Of a DNA stretch of 64,000 nucleotides, positions 53,823 to 62,353 are shown piece after piece. Position 1 is the stretch's first letter; the number at the start of each line of letters is the position of its first letter. Source of the stretch: Branchiibius cervicis (GTDB lineage: Bacteria; Actinomycetota; Actinomycetes; Actinomycetales; Dermatophilaceae); NCBI RefSeq assembly GCF_042661605.1, contig NZ_JBHSWJ010000002.1, positions 620,001 through 684,000 of the forward strand, written 5' to 3'. The notes under the pieces are model-generated. The model was given only the letters and a program-made list of their open reading frames with translations. It was not told the origin of the DNA and made no database searches. The translations under genes were made by a program, and so were the position numbers.

Positions 53823-54829
53823 CGCGTCCTCACCCTCGGGTCCAGATACGCGTAGGCGATATCGACCAGGAGGTTCACCACGACGTACGTGACGGCCGCC
53901 ATCAGGATCAGGATCTGCAGCACCGGGTAGTCCTTCTGGGAGAACCCGACGTTCATCGCGTCACCCAGCCCGGCGATGGAGAACACCGTCTCGGTGAGCA
54001 CGGCGCCGGTGAGCAAGCCGCCGACCTGCAGACCGATCGTCGTCACCACCGGCAGCATCGCGTTGCGCATGATGTGTCGGCTGCGGATCGTCCGGTTGGT
54101 CAGACCCTTGGCCTCTGCGGTGCGCACGTAGTCCTCGTCCATCACCTCCAGCACGGAGGCGCGGGTGATCCGCAACACCACTGCGAACGGGATCGAGGCC
54201 AGGGCCAGGGCGGGCAGGATCAGGTGTTTGAACGCGTCCCAGGCCGCGTCGTACTCGCGGGTGATGATCCCGTCGAGGATGTAGAACCCGGTGACGCGGG
54301 TCGCATCGAGGTTGGGGTCCTGGCGGCCGTTCAGCGGCAACCAGTGCAACTCGACCGCGAAGACGTACTTGAGCAGGAACGCCAGGAAGAAGACCGGCAC
54401 CGCGACACCGATCAGGGAGATGATCACCGATCCGCCGTCGAGGAACGTGCCGCGATGCCGAGCGGCCAGGTAGCCCAACGGGATCCCCGCCGCCAACGCG
54501 AAGATCAAAGCCAAAACCGACAACTCGATGGTGGCCGGTAGGCGGTTGAGGAAGACCTGCATCGCATCGGCGCCGGGTTGCACGGCGATCGAGGTGCCGA
54601 ACTGGCCGTGGATCGCGTTGTTCAGGAAGCGCAGGTATTGCATCGGCAACGGCTGGTCGAGGCCAAGAGCCTTCTCCATGGCGGCGCGAGTCTGCGGCGT
54701 CGCACGCTCACCCAGCAGTGCCGAGACCGGGCCGCCGGGCAGCATGCGTAACCAGAAGAAGACCAGCAAGGACAGGACCAGCAGCACGCCGAGCATCTGC
54801 AACAGACGCCGGACGATGAAGCGCAGCAA
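53819..54829 (-). CDS. Peptide ABC transporter permease (DppB/OppB type)
   Basis: This 336-residue permease has N-terminal RFIVRRLLQMLGVLLVLSLLVFFWLRMLPGGP, the DppB signature, a large loop, helices and the EAA loop (YVRTAEAKGLTNRTIRSRHIMRNAMLPVV). An inserted periplasmic stretch (LPLNGRQDPNLDATRVTGFYILDGIIT) lies at about residues 180-205. It is separated from the binding-protein gene by a strong hairpin, probably setting lower permease expression. Confidence 0.94.
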   Translation of the reverse strand: MLRFIVRRLLQMLGVLLVLSLLVFFWLRMLPGGPVSALLGERATPQTRAAMEKALGLDQPLPMQYLRFLNNAIHGQFGTSIAVQPGADAMQVFLNRLPATIELSVLALIFALAAGIPLGYLAARHRGTFLDGGSVIISLIGVAVPVFFLAFLLKYVFAVELHWLPLNGRQDPNLDATRVTGFYILDGIITREYDAAWDAFKHLILPALALASIPFAVVLRITRASVLEVMDEDYVRTAEAKGLTNRTIRSRHIMRNAMLPVVTTIGLQVGGLLTGAVLTETVFSIAGLGDAMNVGFSQKDYPVLQILILMAAVTYVVVNLLVDIAYAYLDPRVRTR

Positions 54830-54850
54830 GCGGATTCCCCTATCGCCGGA

Positions 54851-54882
54851 AGCACGCCGGCCGCTGAGGCGGCCGGCGTGCT
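54851..54882 (-). terminator. GC-rich hairpin between binding protein and permease genes
   Basis: Perfect 14-nt arms (54851-54864 and 54869-54882) flank a TGAG loop, just after the binding-protein stop. No U-run follows on the minus strand, so this is more likely an mRNA-stabilising or partial-termination hairpin that makes the binding protein more abundant than its permease, as in many ABC operons. Confidence 0.6.
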
Positions 54883-54889
54883 CCGGTGG

Positions 54890-56557
54890 TCAGTTCTTGA
54901 CGGCGGTCGAGAAGTCCTCGGCGGTCAACGGGCTGGCGACCACGCCCGTGACGTTCTTGCCGAAGACGATCGCGGGCGGCGAGCTGGAGATCGGCAGACC
55001 GGGCAGGTACTCGGTCATGATCTGCTCATTGATCTTTTCGTACGCCGCGTTGCGAGCGCTCGCGTCGACCGTGCTGTCCGCGGTCTTCAGGTCCTTGAGC
55101 AGGGTGGCGCCCCACGGGTAGGCACCCACGTCCATCTGGCCGGTGGGCGGGAAGAAGCTGCCCAGGAAGTTGTCGGTGTTGTTGAAGTCGCCGGTCCAAC
55201 CCATCAGGTAGGCCGGTGCCTTACCGGCCTGGGTCTGGTCGATGTACCCACCGGCCCACGGCTTGGTGACGGTGTTGACCTTGATGCCGACCGCTTCCCA
55301 GTCCGCCTTGATGGCGTTGAAGATCTTGATCGGGCTGGGCATGTACGGTCGCGAGACCTCCGAGGGGTACCACAGGTCGATGCTCAGGTTGCTCTTACCG
55401 GCCTCGGCCAGCAGCGACTTCGCCTTGGCCGGGTCGTAGCCGTTGGCCTGCAGCGACTTGTTGTAGCCGTCCACCGTGTTGGGCATGAACTGGGTGGCCA
55501 CCGTTGCACCCGTGGGCAACTGGGATTTGACCAGCTGGTCGCGGTTGATGGCGTAGTAGAGCGCCTGGCGGACCTTCAGGTCCTTCAGGTCGGGGTCGAC
55601 CTTCGCGTTCAGGCCGAGATAAAGGATGTTGAACGCGGGGCGCACCTCGAGGTTCATCCCGGCCGACTTGAGGGAGTCCCAGTCGGTCGGGTTCGGCAGG
55701 TCGTAACCGTCGATCTGCCCGGCCAGCAGGGACTGCTTGCGCTGGGACTCATCGGGGATGATCGAGAAGACCAGCTTGGCGACCTTGGCTTTCGGCCCCC
55801 AGTAGTCGTCGTTACGGACCAGGGTGATCGTCTTGTTGGTGACGTCGTAGCTGCTGAACTTGAACGGCCCGGTGCCGGTCGGATACTTCTGCGCGTACTC
55901 GGACTGCACGAAGCCGTCGCCCTGGGCCTTGATCTCGTTGGCCTTGTACTTGTCCATCGCGGTCGGGCTCTGCATGGACAGCGATGTCAGGGACAGACCG
56001 TTGGGGATCTTGGAGGAGGCCCGGGCGAACTTCAGCACGACCTTGTCGGTGCCCTCGGTGCTGCAGCCCTGGTACAGGTCGTCAGCGGACTTGTTGTAGC
56101 CGCCCATCACCGTGGTCCAGTACTCCGAGGCGCTCTGACCCGCTTGGTTCTGGGAGTCCATCCGCTCGAAGTTCTTGCAGACCGCGTCGGCGTTGAACGG
56201 CGTACCGTCGGTGAACTTCACGCCCTGGCGCAGCGTGAAGGTCCACTGCTTACCGTCGGACGAGCCGCTCCAACTGGTGGCCAGACCAGGCTCCGGGTCG
56301 GCCGTGCCCGGCTTGATCGCGACCAAGGTGTCGAAGATCTGCCGGCTGACGCGGAAGGTCTCACCGTCGGAGCCGTAGAACGGGTCGAACGTCGAGGGCG
56401 CGCCTGCCGCACCGAAGGTGAGCGTGGCGTTGGAGGCGCCACCGGTACCGCTACCGGTAGCGCCGGAGTCGCCGCGATCGGACTTGGCGCATCCGGACAG
56501 CGCAAGGGCGGCGACGCTGGCGACGGCCAGCGGCGCGGTCAGCCGGGAAAACTTCAT
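54890..56557 (-). CDS. Peptide/solute-binding lipoprotein (SBP family 5)
   Basis: The 555-residue lipoprotein has signal peptide MKFSRLTAPLAVASVAALALSGC with lipobox Cys23 and a Gly/Ser linker. The family 5 (DppA/OppA) body follows (FRVSRQIFDTLVAIKPGTADPEPGLATSWS; FTLRQGVKFTDGTPFNADAVCKNFERM). It captures oligopeptides or similar solutes outside the membrane. First gene of the operon; the promoter must lie in the 56558-56816 stretch. Substrate unknown. Confidence 0.95.
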   Translation of the reverse strand: MKFSRLTAPLAVASVAALALSGCAKSDRGDSGATGSGTGGASNATLTFGAAGAPSTFDPFYGSDGETFRVSRQIFDTLVAIKPGTADPEPGLATSWSGSSDGKQWTFTLRQGVKFTDGTPFNADAVCKNFERMDSQNQAGQSASEYWTTVMGGYNKSADDLYQGCSTEGTDKVVLKFARASSKIPNGLSLTSLSMQSPTAMDKYKANEIKAQGDGFVQSEYAQKYPTGTGPFKFSSYDVTNKTITLVRNDDYWGPKAKVAKLVFSIIPDESQRKQSLLAGQIDGYDLPNPTDWDSLKSAGMNLEVRPAFNILYLGLNAKVDPDLKDLKVRQALYYAINRDQLVKSQLPTGATVATQFMPNTVDGYNKSLQANGYDPAKAKSLLAEAGKSNLSIDLWYPSEVSRPYMPSPIKIFNAIKADWEAVGIKVNTVTKPWAGGYIDQTQAGKAPAYLMGWTGDFNNTDNFLGSFFPPTGQMDVGAYPWGATLLKDLKTADSTVDASARNAAYEKINEQIMTEYLPGLPISSSPPAIVFGKNVTGVVASPLTAEDFSTAVKN

Positions 56558-56816
56558 CTGAGTGCACTCCTGCTCGGGCGGATTGCTTGCCCCGGGGCCG
56601 GACCGACCCCGGTTTTCCCGGAAACCTATAGCAGCAGCCGCCGCAACGGTGGATTACGCGGCGTCCGTTGCCGAGTCGAGACTTTTGCCCTTGACCGCCG
56701 TGGCCGCGCTGGGTCGTGGCGGTTTCGTCACGAATCGCGGTGTTCCAGCCCGTGGGGTCGACGACCTGTGGCGGTTTCGTCACAAATCCTGCCCGTCGCA
56801 CCGGCCGTAGCGATTG
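56558..56816. other. Gene-free 259-nt stretch upstream of the peptide importer
   Basis: This holds the promoter of the peptide-importer operon. It contains a 21-nt direct repeat (56716-56736 and 56768-56788), an inverted repeat with arms CCGGGG/CCCCGG in the likely 5' leader (near 56594-56615), and TATAGG (minus strand, near 56624-56629) as a weak -10 candidate. I see no RNA gene. Confidence 0.5.
56716..56788. repeat. 21-nt direct repeat pair upstream of the peptide importer
   Basis: GTGGCGGTTTCGTCACGAAT at 56716 and GTGGCGGTTTCGTCACAAAT at 56768 differ at one position, the start points being 52 nt apart (about five helical turns). They lie 160-230 nt before the binding-protein start. Spacing on the same DNA face suggests a regulator-binding pair; no regulator is known. 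Confidence 0.6.
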
Positions 56817-57221
56817 TCAGCTCACGGAGCGCAATCGTCCCCAGGCGTGCCACCGGTCGATTTCGATCCAGGCACTGACCCGGGCCCTGTCCCGCACCGG
56901 GTACGCGTGGCCGGTGTAGTGCTGGGAAATCCGGTCGATGTCCACCAGTTCGGTGTCGTCGTCGATCTGCACCACGTGGCCCTGGATGCTGACGTGCGTC
57001 ACCCAGTCCTGCGGATCCATCATGCTGAGCGCCACCCGCGGGTCGCGGCGTAGATGGGCCAGGCGGACGCGGCCGGCGTCGAGGTTGACCAGGATCCGGC
57101 CGCCCTCCAAGAGGTACCAGGTCGGCACCGACACCGGCTGGCCGTCCTTACGCAGGGTGCTCATGGTCGCGTGCCACGGCTGGCTCAGCGCCTGCGCGAT
57201 GGGCGGGGGCAGTTGGCTCAT
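56817..57221 (-). CDS. Pyridoxamine 5'-phosphate oxidase-family (PPOX) protein
   Basis: The 134-residue split-barrel flavin/F420-type protein has PWHATMSTLRKDGQPVSVPTWYLLEGGRILVNLDAGRVRLAHLRRDPRVALSMMD, typical of PPOX-class F420-dependent oxidoreductases of actinobacteria. It lacks true PNPOx residues. The cofactor (F420 or FMN) cannot be decided here. It is a single-gene unit. Confidence 0.85.
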   Translation of the reverse strand: MSQLPPPIAQALSQPWHATMSTLRKDGQPVSVPTWYLLEGGRILVNLDAGRVRLAHLRRDPRVALSMMDPQDWVTHVSIQGHVVQIDDDTELVDIDRISQHYTGHAYPVRDRARVSAWIEIDRWHAWGRLRSVS

Positions 57222-57324
57222 GCCCGTGACGCTACTCCTGCAGTATCATCCAGATCCCTCTTCGATGGACCGGCGCCGGATGGGGTGCGAGTCTCAACGT
57301 CGCGGTGGCCGGGAGCTTGGTCGC

Positions 57325-57798
57325 CTACCGGCTGGCCGGGTTGTCGTGAACCGTCGACCGCAGGACCGGAGGTAGGAGGCGCGCTCCAGGGCCCTCGGCG
57401 GCCAGCTCATCGCCCAGGTTCATCACCGAGCACCGCTTCAACGACAGGCAGCCGCACCCGATGCAGCCGTCGAGACCGTCGCGCAACCGCTCCAGTGCCG
57501 CGATCCGATCCTCGAGGTGGTGTCGCCAGTGCCGCGACAGCCGGGTCCAGTCCGCCTTCGTAGGGGTACGACCGCCGGGGAGGGTGTCCAGTTCCTCACG
57601 GATCTGCTGCAGTGACAGGCCGATCGTGGCTGCGGCGCGGATGAAGGCGAGCCGGCGCAGTACGGCGCGCGGATAGATTCGGTGCCCGCCCGACGTCCGC
57701 TCGCTGCTGATCAGTCCCTCGGCCTCGTAGTAGCGCAGCGTCGGTGCGCTGAACCCGCTGCGCCGCGCAATGTCACCGATGGGCAGAAGGTCGGGCAT
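57325..57798 (-). CDS. soxR: Redox-sensitive transcriptional regulator SoxR
   Basis: The 157-residue MerR-family activator has HTH IGDIARRSGFSAPTLRYYEAEGL and helical dimer region. The [2Fe-2S] site CIGCGCLSLKRC has Cys112, Cys115, Cys117 and Cys123, exactly the SoxR spacing. It turns on target genes when the cluster is oxidised by redox-active compounds. ATG 57798 is chosen because GGAGG lies 6 nt upstream; ATG 57804 abuts the GGAGG. A perfect soxbox lies in the divergent intergenic region with the MFS gene. Confidence 0.95.
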   Translation of the reverse strand: MPDLLPIGDIARRSGFSAPTLRYYEAEGLISSERTSGGHRIYPRAVLRRLAFIRAAATIGLSLQQIREELDTLPGGRTPTKADWTRLSRHWRHHLEDRIAALERLRDGLDGCIGCGCLSLKRCSVMNLGDELAAEGPGARLLPPVLRSTVHDNPASR

Positions 57799-57821
57799 GT
57801 CCATCCTCCGGACGCGGGTTG

Positions 57822-57841
57822 ATCTCAAGTCGACTTGAGAT
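57822..57841 (+). promoter_or_regulatory. SoxR operator (soxbox)
   Basis: ATCTCAAGTCGACTTGAGAT is a perfect 20-bp palindrome whose core CTCAAG...CTTGAG is the soxbox known from enterobacteria and streptomycetes. It lies between TTGATC (57819-57824) and AGGATA (57845-57850), spaced about 20 nt, the over-long spacer that SoxR twists into an active promoter. The predicted start would almost coincide with the MFS GTG. Confidence 0.85.
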
Positions 57842-57855
57842 TTCAGGATAGTCCG

Positions 57856-59232
57856 GTGACCACATGCGAGGCATCCGCGACGTCCCCCATCAGCCTGTGG
57901 AGCAACGGAAACGCGACGGTCGCGTTCGGGGGGACGGCGCTGGTGACCCTCGGCGCGTACGCCGACCGAGCCACCAACACCGTCCTGCCGCGGGTGGCCG
58001 ACGATCTGCACGGCCTGGCCTGGTTCGGGGCCGCGGCGGCGGCGCCGATGATCACGTACGTCGCGGCCACGGCGTGGGCGGGGATCCGCGTCGACCGTCG
58101 TGGACCGGCCGGCGGGATCGTCCTCGCGGCCGTCCTCTTCGTCCTCGCGCAACTGCTGTCGGCGCTGTCTCCCGACATGGCCGTATTCACCGGCACGCGC
58201 CTTCTTTCCGGGGCCAGCGAAGCGATCCTGGACATCTCGGTCACGGTTCTGGTCGCCCAACTGCTGCCGGAGCAGTTGCGCGCCAAGGTATTCGCGGCGT
58301 TCGCCGTGGCCTGGGTAGCCCCATCGGTGGCCGGTCCCGTCGTCGCCGGCGCCCTGGCCGACGGTGTCGGTTGGCGTTGGTCCTTCTTCCTGACCGGGCT
58401 GTTGATGCTGCCGGCCTTCGCGATCGTGGCGCCGGCGCTGCGCCGGTCGGTCGCAGGATCGGGATCGGTGCCCCGCCGCGGCGAGCCGGCGGCCTCGCGG
58501 CGGGTGCTGGCCGCCGTACTGGCCAGCCTCGTCCTCGGCGTCCTGGCCTGGGTGGGCAGCACGGGGCAGCTGTGGTTGCTCGTGCCCGCACTGGCAATGC
58601 TCGCGGCCACCTTGCTGCGCACGCTGCCGGCCGGCACGTTGCGTGCTCAGCCCGGGCCGCCGGCAATCATCGCGGTGCGGGCGATGGTGGCCGGAAGTTT
58701 CGCCGTGGGCGCCCTCTTCCTGCCGTTGATGCTGGTCACCTTGCGCGGCTACAGCCTCAGCCACGCCGGTGTCGTCATGACCCTGACCGCGGCGTTGTGG
58801 GCGTTCGGGTCCTGGCTCAACGCCCGCGACCGGATCCAGGCGTTCCCCGCCACCGGCCGGCTGCGGGTGGCTCTCGGGTTGATGGCGCTCGGAATCGCCG
58901 GCACGGCGACCTTCGTCCTGCCGGCCGTCCCCGGACTCGTGGGCATGATCACGTGGTCGATCGCCTCGCTCGGTATCGGCCTGGCCACGCCGACGCTGTC
59001 GGTGGCGATGCTGGCGGCCGCGCCGGTGCAGGAGCAGGGCCACTACCAATCCGGTATCTACATCGCCCAAGCCACGGCCAGCAGCGTGGTCGGCGCCCTC
59101 GGCGGTGCGCTCATCGCGACCGGGCATGACACAGCGGCCGGATTCGGGGTCATGTTGCTGGCCGGAGCCGTCATAGCACTGCTCGGGGCGGCCCTCGCCG
59201 GGCGCGTGGCAAAACCACTGCGAAATCCCTGA
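57856..59232 (+). CDS. MFS transporter, predicted SoxR-regulated exporter
   Basis: The transporter is about 458 residues long, of the DHA-type: RATNTVLPRVADDLHGLAWFGAAAAAPMITY (helix 1-2), RVDRRGPAGGIVLA (loop 2-3), GTRLLSGASEAILDIS and GPVVAGALADGVGWRWSFFLTG (motif C-like helix 5). About 12 to 14 helices. GTG 57856 is chosen over TTG 57835, which would overlap the operator. A soxbox controls it, so export of redox-active toxicants is the likely role. One G6 run occurs at 57928-57933 and stays in frame. Confidence 0.9.
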   Translation: MTTCEASATSPISLWSNGNATVAFGGTALVTLGAYADRATNTVLPRVADDLHGLAWFGAAAAAPMITYVAATAWAGIRVDRRGPAGGIVLAAVLFVLAQLLSALSPDMAVFTGTRLLSGASEAILDISVTVLVAQLLPEQLRAKVFAAFAVAWVAPSVAGPVVAGALADGVGWRWSFFLTGLLMLPAFAIVAPALRRSVAGSGSVPRRGEPAASRRVLAAVLASLVLGVLAWVGSTGQLWLLVPALAMLAATLLRTLPAGTLRAQPGPPAIIAVRAMVAGSFAVGALFLPLMLVTLRGYSLSHAGVVMTLTAALWAFGSWLNARDRIQAFPATGRLRVALGLMALGIAGTATFVLPAVPGLVGMITWSIASLGIGLATPTLSVAMLAAAPVQEQGHYQSGIYIAQATASSVVGALGGALIATGHDTAAGFGVMLLAGAVIALLGAALAGRVAKPLRNP

Positions 59233-59245
59233 GACACTGGTAACC

Positions 59246-61126
59246 ATGGCCCAGCAGACCCGCAGCGACATCCGTAACGTCGCCATCGTCGCCCACGTCG
59301 ACCACGGCAAGACCACCCTCGTAGACAAAATGCTCTGGCAGGCCGGCGCCTTCGGTGAGCACCAGCACGTCGATGAGCGTGCGATGGACTCCGGTGACCT
59401 GGAGCGCGAGAAGGGCATCACGATCCTCGCGAAGAACACCGCGATCCACTACTCCGGGCCCGCCGCCAAGGAAGCCGGCCTCGATGACGGCCTGACCATC
59501 AACATCATCGACACCCCCGGCCACGCCGACTTCGGCGGTGAGGTCGAGCGCGGTCTGTCGATGGTCGACGGTGTCGTGCTGCTGGTCGACGCCTCCGAGG
59601 GGCCCCTGCCGCAGACCCGTTTCGTGCTGCGCAAGGCGCTCGCGGCCAAGATGCCGGTCATCCTGTGCATCAACAAGGTCGACCGGCCCGACTCCCGGAT
59701 CGCCGAGGTCGTCGACGAGGCCTACGAACTCTTCATGGACCTGGACGCCACCGAGGAGCAGATCGACTTCCCGATCGTGTACGCCTCCGCCAAGGCCGGC
59801 CGCGCCTCGCTGGAGCGCCCCGGCAACGGCGAACTGCCCGAGGATGAAGACCTCACCGCGCTGTTCAAGACCATCCTGGAGACGATCCCCGCCCCGACGT
59901 ACGACGACGAGGCACCGCTGCAGGCGCACGTCACCAACCTGGACTCCTCCAACTTCCTGGGCCGCCTGGCGCTGCTGCGCGTCTTCAACGGCGAGATCAC
60001 CAAGGGCCAGACGGTCACCTGGTGCCGCCACGACGGCACCCAGCAGAAGGTCAAAATCACCGAGTTGCTGATGACCGAGGCGCTGGAGCGCAAACCGGCC
60101 GAGAAGGCCGGACCGGGCGACATCATCGCCGTCGCCGGCATCCCCGAGATCACCATCGGCGAGACCCTCGCGGATGCGGACAACCCGATCCCGTTGCCGC
60201 TGATCACCGTCGATGAGCCGGCGATCTCCATGGTCATCGGCACCAACACCAGCCCCATGGTCGGCCGGGTCCGCGGCGCCAAGGTGACCGCTCGCCTGGT
60301 GAAGGACCGCCTGGACCGCGAGCTCATCGGCAACGTGTCTCTGCGCATCGAGAACACCGAGCGTCCCGACGCCTGGGAGGTGCAGGGCCGCGGTGAGCTG
60401 GCGCTGGCCATCCTGGTGGAGCAGATGCGCCGCGAGGGCTACGAGCTGACCATCGGCAAGCCGCAGGTGGTCACCAAGGAGATCGACGGCAAACTGCACG
60501 AGCCGATCGAGCGCCTGACCATCGACACCCCCGAGGAGTTCCTCGGCGCGATCACCCAGATCCTCGCCGCGCGCAAGGGCCGCATGGAGCAGATGACCAA
60601 CCACGGCACCGGCTGGATCCGGATGGAATTCGTCGTGCCGTCCCGCGGCCTGATCGGATTCCGCACCGAATTCCTCACGGAGACAAGGGGTGCGGGCATC
60701 GCCCACCACGTCTTCGACGGCTATGAGCCGTGGTTCGGCCCGATCTCCACCCGCACCAGCGGCTCGCTGGTGTCCGACCGCTCAGGTGCCGTCACGGCGT
60801 ACGCCATGGTCAACCTGCAGGAGCGCGGCACGCTCTTCGTGGAGCCGACCACCGAGGTCTACGAGGGCATGATCGTGGGCGAGAACTCCCGCGCCGACGA
60901 CATGGACGTCAACATCACCAAGGAGAAGAAGCTCACCAACGTGCGCGCCTCCTCCGCGGACAACTTCGAGAAGGTCGTCCCACCGCGCAAGCTGAGCCTC
61001 GAGCAGTCGCTGGAGTTCTGCCGCGAGGACGAGTGCGTCGAGGTCACTCCGGAGGCCGTCCGCATCCGCAAGGTGCACCTGTCCGCGACCGAGCGAGCCC
61101 GAGCGGCGGCCCGCGCCAAGCGCTGA
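59246..61126 (+). CDS. typA: Ribosome-binding GTPase TypA/BipA
   Basis: The 626-residue translational GTPase has G1 AHVDHGKTT, G2 around GDLEREKGITI, G3 DTPGHADFG and G4 NKVDRPDS, then an EF-G-like domain and the BipA-specific C-terminus (ETRGAGIAHHVFDGYEPW, MIVGENSRADDMDVNITKEKKLTNVRASSAD). It helps ribosome assembly and stress adaptation. It is followed by the MshB gene with a one-base overlap (TGATG). Confidence 0.97.
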   Translation: MAQQTRSDIRNVAIVAHVDHGKTTLVDKMLWQAGAFGEHQHVDERAMDSGDLEREKGITILAKNTAIHYSGPAAKEAGLDDGLTINIIDTPGHADFGGEVERGLSMVDGVVLLVDASEGPLPQTRFVLRKALAAKMPVILCINKVDRPDSRIAEVVDEAYELFMDLDATEEQIDFPIVYASAKAGRASLERPGNGELPEDEDLTALFKTILETIPAPTYDDEAPLQAHVTNLDSSNFLGRLALLRVFNGEITKGQTVTWCRHDGTQQKVKITELLMTEALERKPAEKAGPGDIIAVAGIPEITIGETLADADNPIPLPLITVDEPAISMVIGTNTSPMVGRVRGAKVTARLVKDRLDRELIGNVSLRIENTERPDAWEVQGRGELALAILVEQMRREGYELTIGKPQVVTKEIDGKLHEPIERLTIDTPEEFLGAITQILAARKGRMEQMTNHGTGWIRMEFVVPSRGLIGFRTEFLTETRGAGIAHHVFDGYEPWFGPISTRTSGSLVSDRSGAVTAYAMVNLQERGTLFVEPTTEVYEGMIVGENSRADDMDVNITKEKKLTNVRASSADNFEKVVPPRKLSLEQSLEFCREDECVEVTPEAVRIRKVHLSATERARAAARAKR

Positions 61127-61869
61127 TGACCCGCCTGCTCTTTGTCCACGCGCACCCCGACGACGAAACGTTGTGGAACGGCGTCACGATCGCCCACCAC
61201 GCGCTCGCCGGGGACGACGTGCACGTCGCGACGTGCACGCTGGGCGAGGAGGGCGAGGTCATCCCGCCGGAGCTGAAGCACCTGGAGGGTAGCGAGGACC
61301 TGGCCGACGTACGTCGATCCGAACTCGCCGGAGCCCTGCAGGTCCTCGGCGCGACTGGCCATCTGCTGGGTTTCCGCGATTCGGGAATGGCCGGCAGCTC
61401 TGCGGCCGCGGACCCGCGGGCGCTGGTCAACAACGTGCCGGCCGCAACCGAAGCGCTCCGTGAATTGATCGCCGAGGTGCAGCCCGACGTACTCGTGACC
61501 TACGAGCAGTACGGCGGTTACGGGCACCCGGACCACATCGCCGCTCACCGGGCGACGATGGCGGCCGCCGGGCAGATCCCCGTGTGGCAAACGGTGGTTC
61601 CGCAGTCATGGGCGCAGGAGGACCGGGCGTGGGTCGCTGCGGCGGACCTGGCGCCGGGGCTGAGCGCCCTCCCGACCGACGCGCCCTGGGATCCGTCGGT
61701 CGTGCCCGACCGCACGGTCACGCACCGGGTCATCGATGAGGCGGCGGGCGGCGTACGCGCTCGGGCACTGACCAACCACCGCACTCAGGTCAGCGTGCAC
61801 GACGGCTATTTCGCGCTGTCGAACGACATCGCACTGCGCTTGGGCGACCGGGAAGCGTTCGTCGCGTGA
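61126..61869 (+). CDS. PIG-L/MshB-family deacetylase
   Basis: The 247-residue zinc deacetylase has AHPDDE (His10, Asp12 catalytic base, Asp13) and GHPDH (His137 as third zinc ligand). The length is shorter than typical MshB (about 290-300) but the motifs match; it may be the mycothiol precursor GlcNAc-Ins deacetylase or a related Mca/LmbE-type amidase. ATG 61126 overlaps the typA stop by one base; its stop overlaps the flavin reductase GTG. Confidence 0.85.
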   Translation: MTRLLFVHAHPDDETLWNGVTIAHHALAGDDVHVATCTLGEEGEVIPPELKHLEGSEDLADVRRSELAGALQVLGATGHLLGFRDSGMAGSSAAADPRALVNNVPAATEALRELIAEVQPDVLVTYEQYGGYGHPDHIAAHRATMAAAGQIPVWQTVVPQSWAQEDRAWVAAADLAPGLSALPTDAPWDPSVVPDRTVTHRVIDEAAGGVRARALTNHRTQVSVHDGYFALSNDIALRLGDREAFVA

Positions 61870-62353
61870 GCGAGGTCGATCCGGACTTCTACCGACGCGT
61901 GATGGGCCGGTTCGCGACCGGAGTCACGATCCTGACCACGCGCACCGGCGATATCGAACACGCGATGACCGCCAGCGCGGTGGTCTCGCTGTCGCTGGAG
62001 CCGGTGCTGCTGGGTGCCAGCATCGAGGTCGACGCCCGGTTCCACGACGCCGTCCTCGAAGCCGGCGTATGGGGGTGAGCATGCTGCCCGCCTCCGCGAA
62101 GGGGACCGCTCAGTGGCTGGCGACCCGGGGCCGGCCGCTGCACCACCAACTGGACCGCATTCCGCATGTCAGCGGACTCACAGGTGTCGCTCTGCTGAGT
62201 GGGGCGCTGGCTCACGTTGAATGTGAAACCACCGACACGCTACGCACAGGCGACCACACCTTGCTGGTCGGCCACGTACTCTCGGTGGCTACCGGCGACG
62301 ACCAGAGCGCCGCGCTGGTGTACTACCGGGGACAGTTTGGAGCGTTGGAGTGA
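61866..62353 (+). CDS. Flavin reductase-like protein (frame broken near 62071-62075)
   Basis: From GTG 61866 the frame gives VDPDFYRRVMGRFATGVTILTTRTG...AMTASAVVSLSLEPVLLGASI, the start of the flavin-reductase (FMN-binding split barrel) domain, and stops at 62078. The rest (MLPASAKGTAQWLATRGRPLHHQ..LTGVALLSGALAHVECETTDTLRTGDHTLLVGHVLSV) is in another frame to 62353. One extra G in the G5 run at 62071-62075 makes one protein of 162 residues, normal length. It would supply reduced flavin to a partner. Start and end both overlap neighbours. Confidence 0.85.

Noticed and set aside
54878..56878. 666-residue plus-strand open frame
   Set aside because: It is the antisense shadow of the peptide-binding lipoprotein gene, which has a signal peptide, lipobox and clear family match.
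57325..59439. 704-residue minus-strand open frame
   Set aside because: Only its last 157 codons are a real protein (soxR). The rest is the GC-rich shadow of the MFS gene on the other strand, low-complexity and without family features.
59171..60709. 512-residue minus-strand open frame
   Set aside because: It lies opposite typA, which carries all GTPase motifs; the antisense frame is a low-complexity G/D/L/V-rich product.
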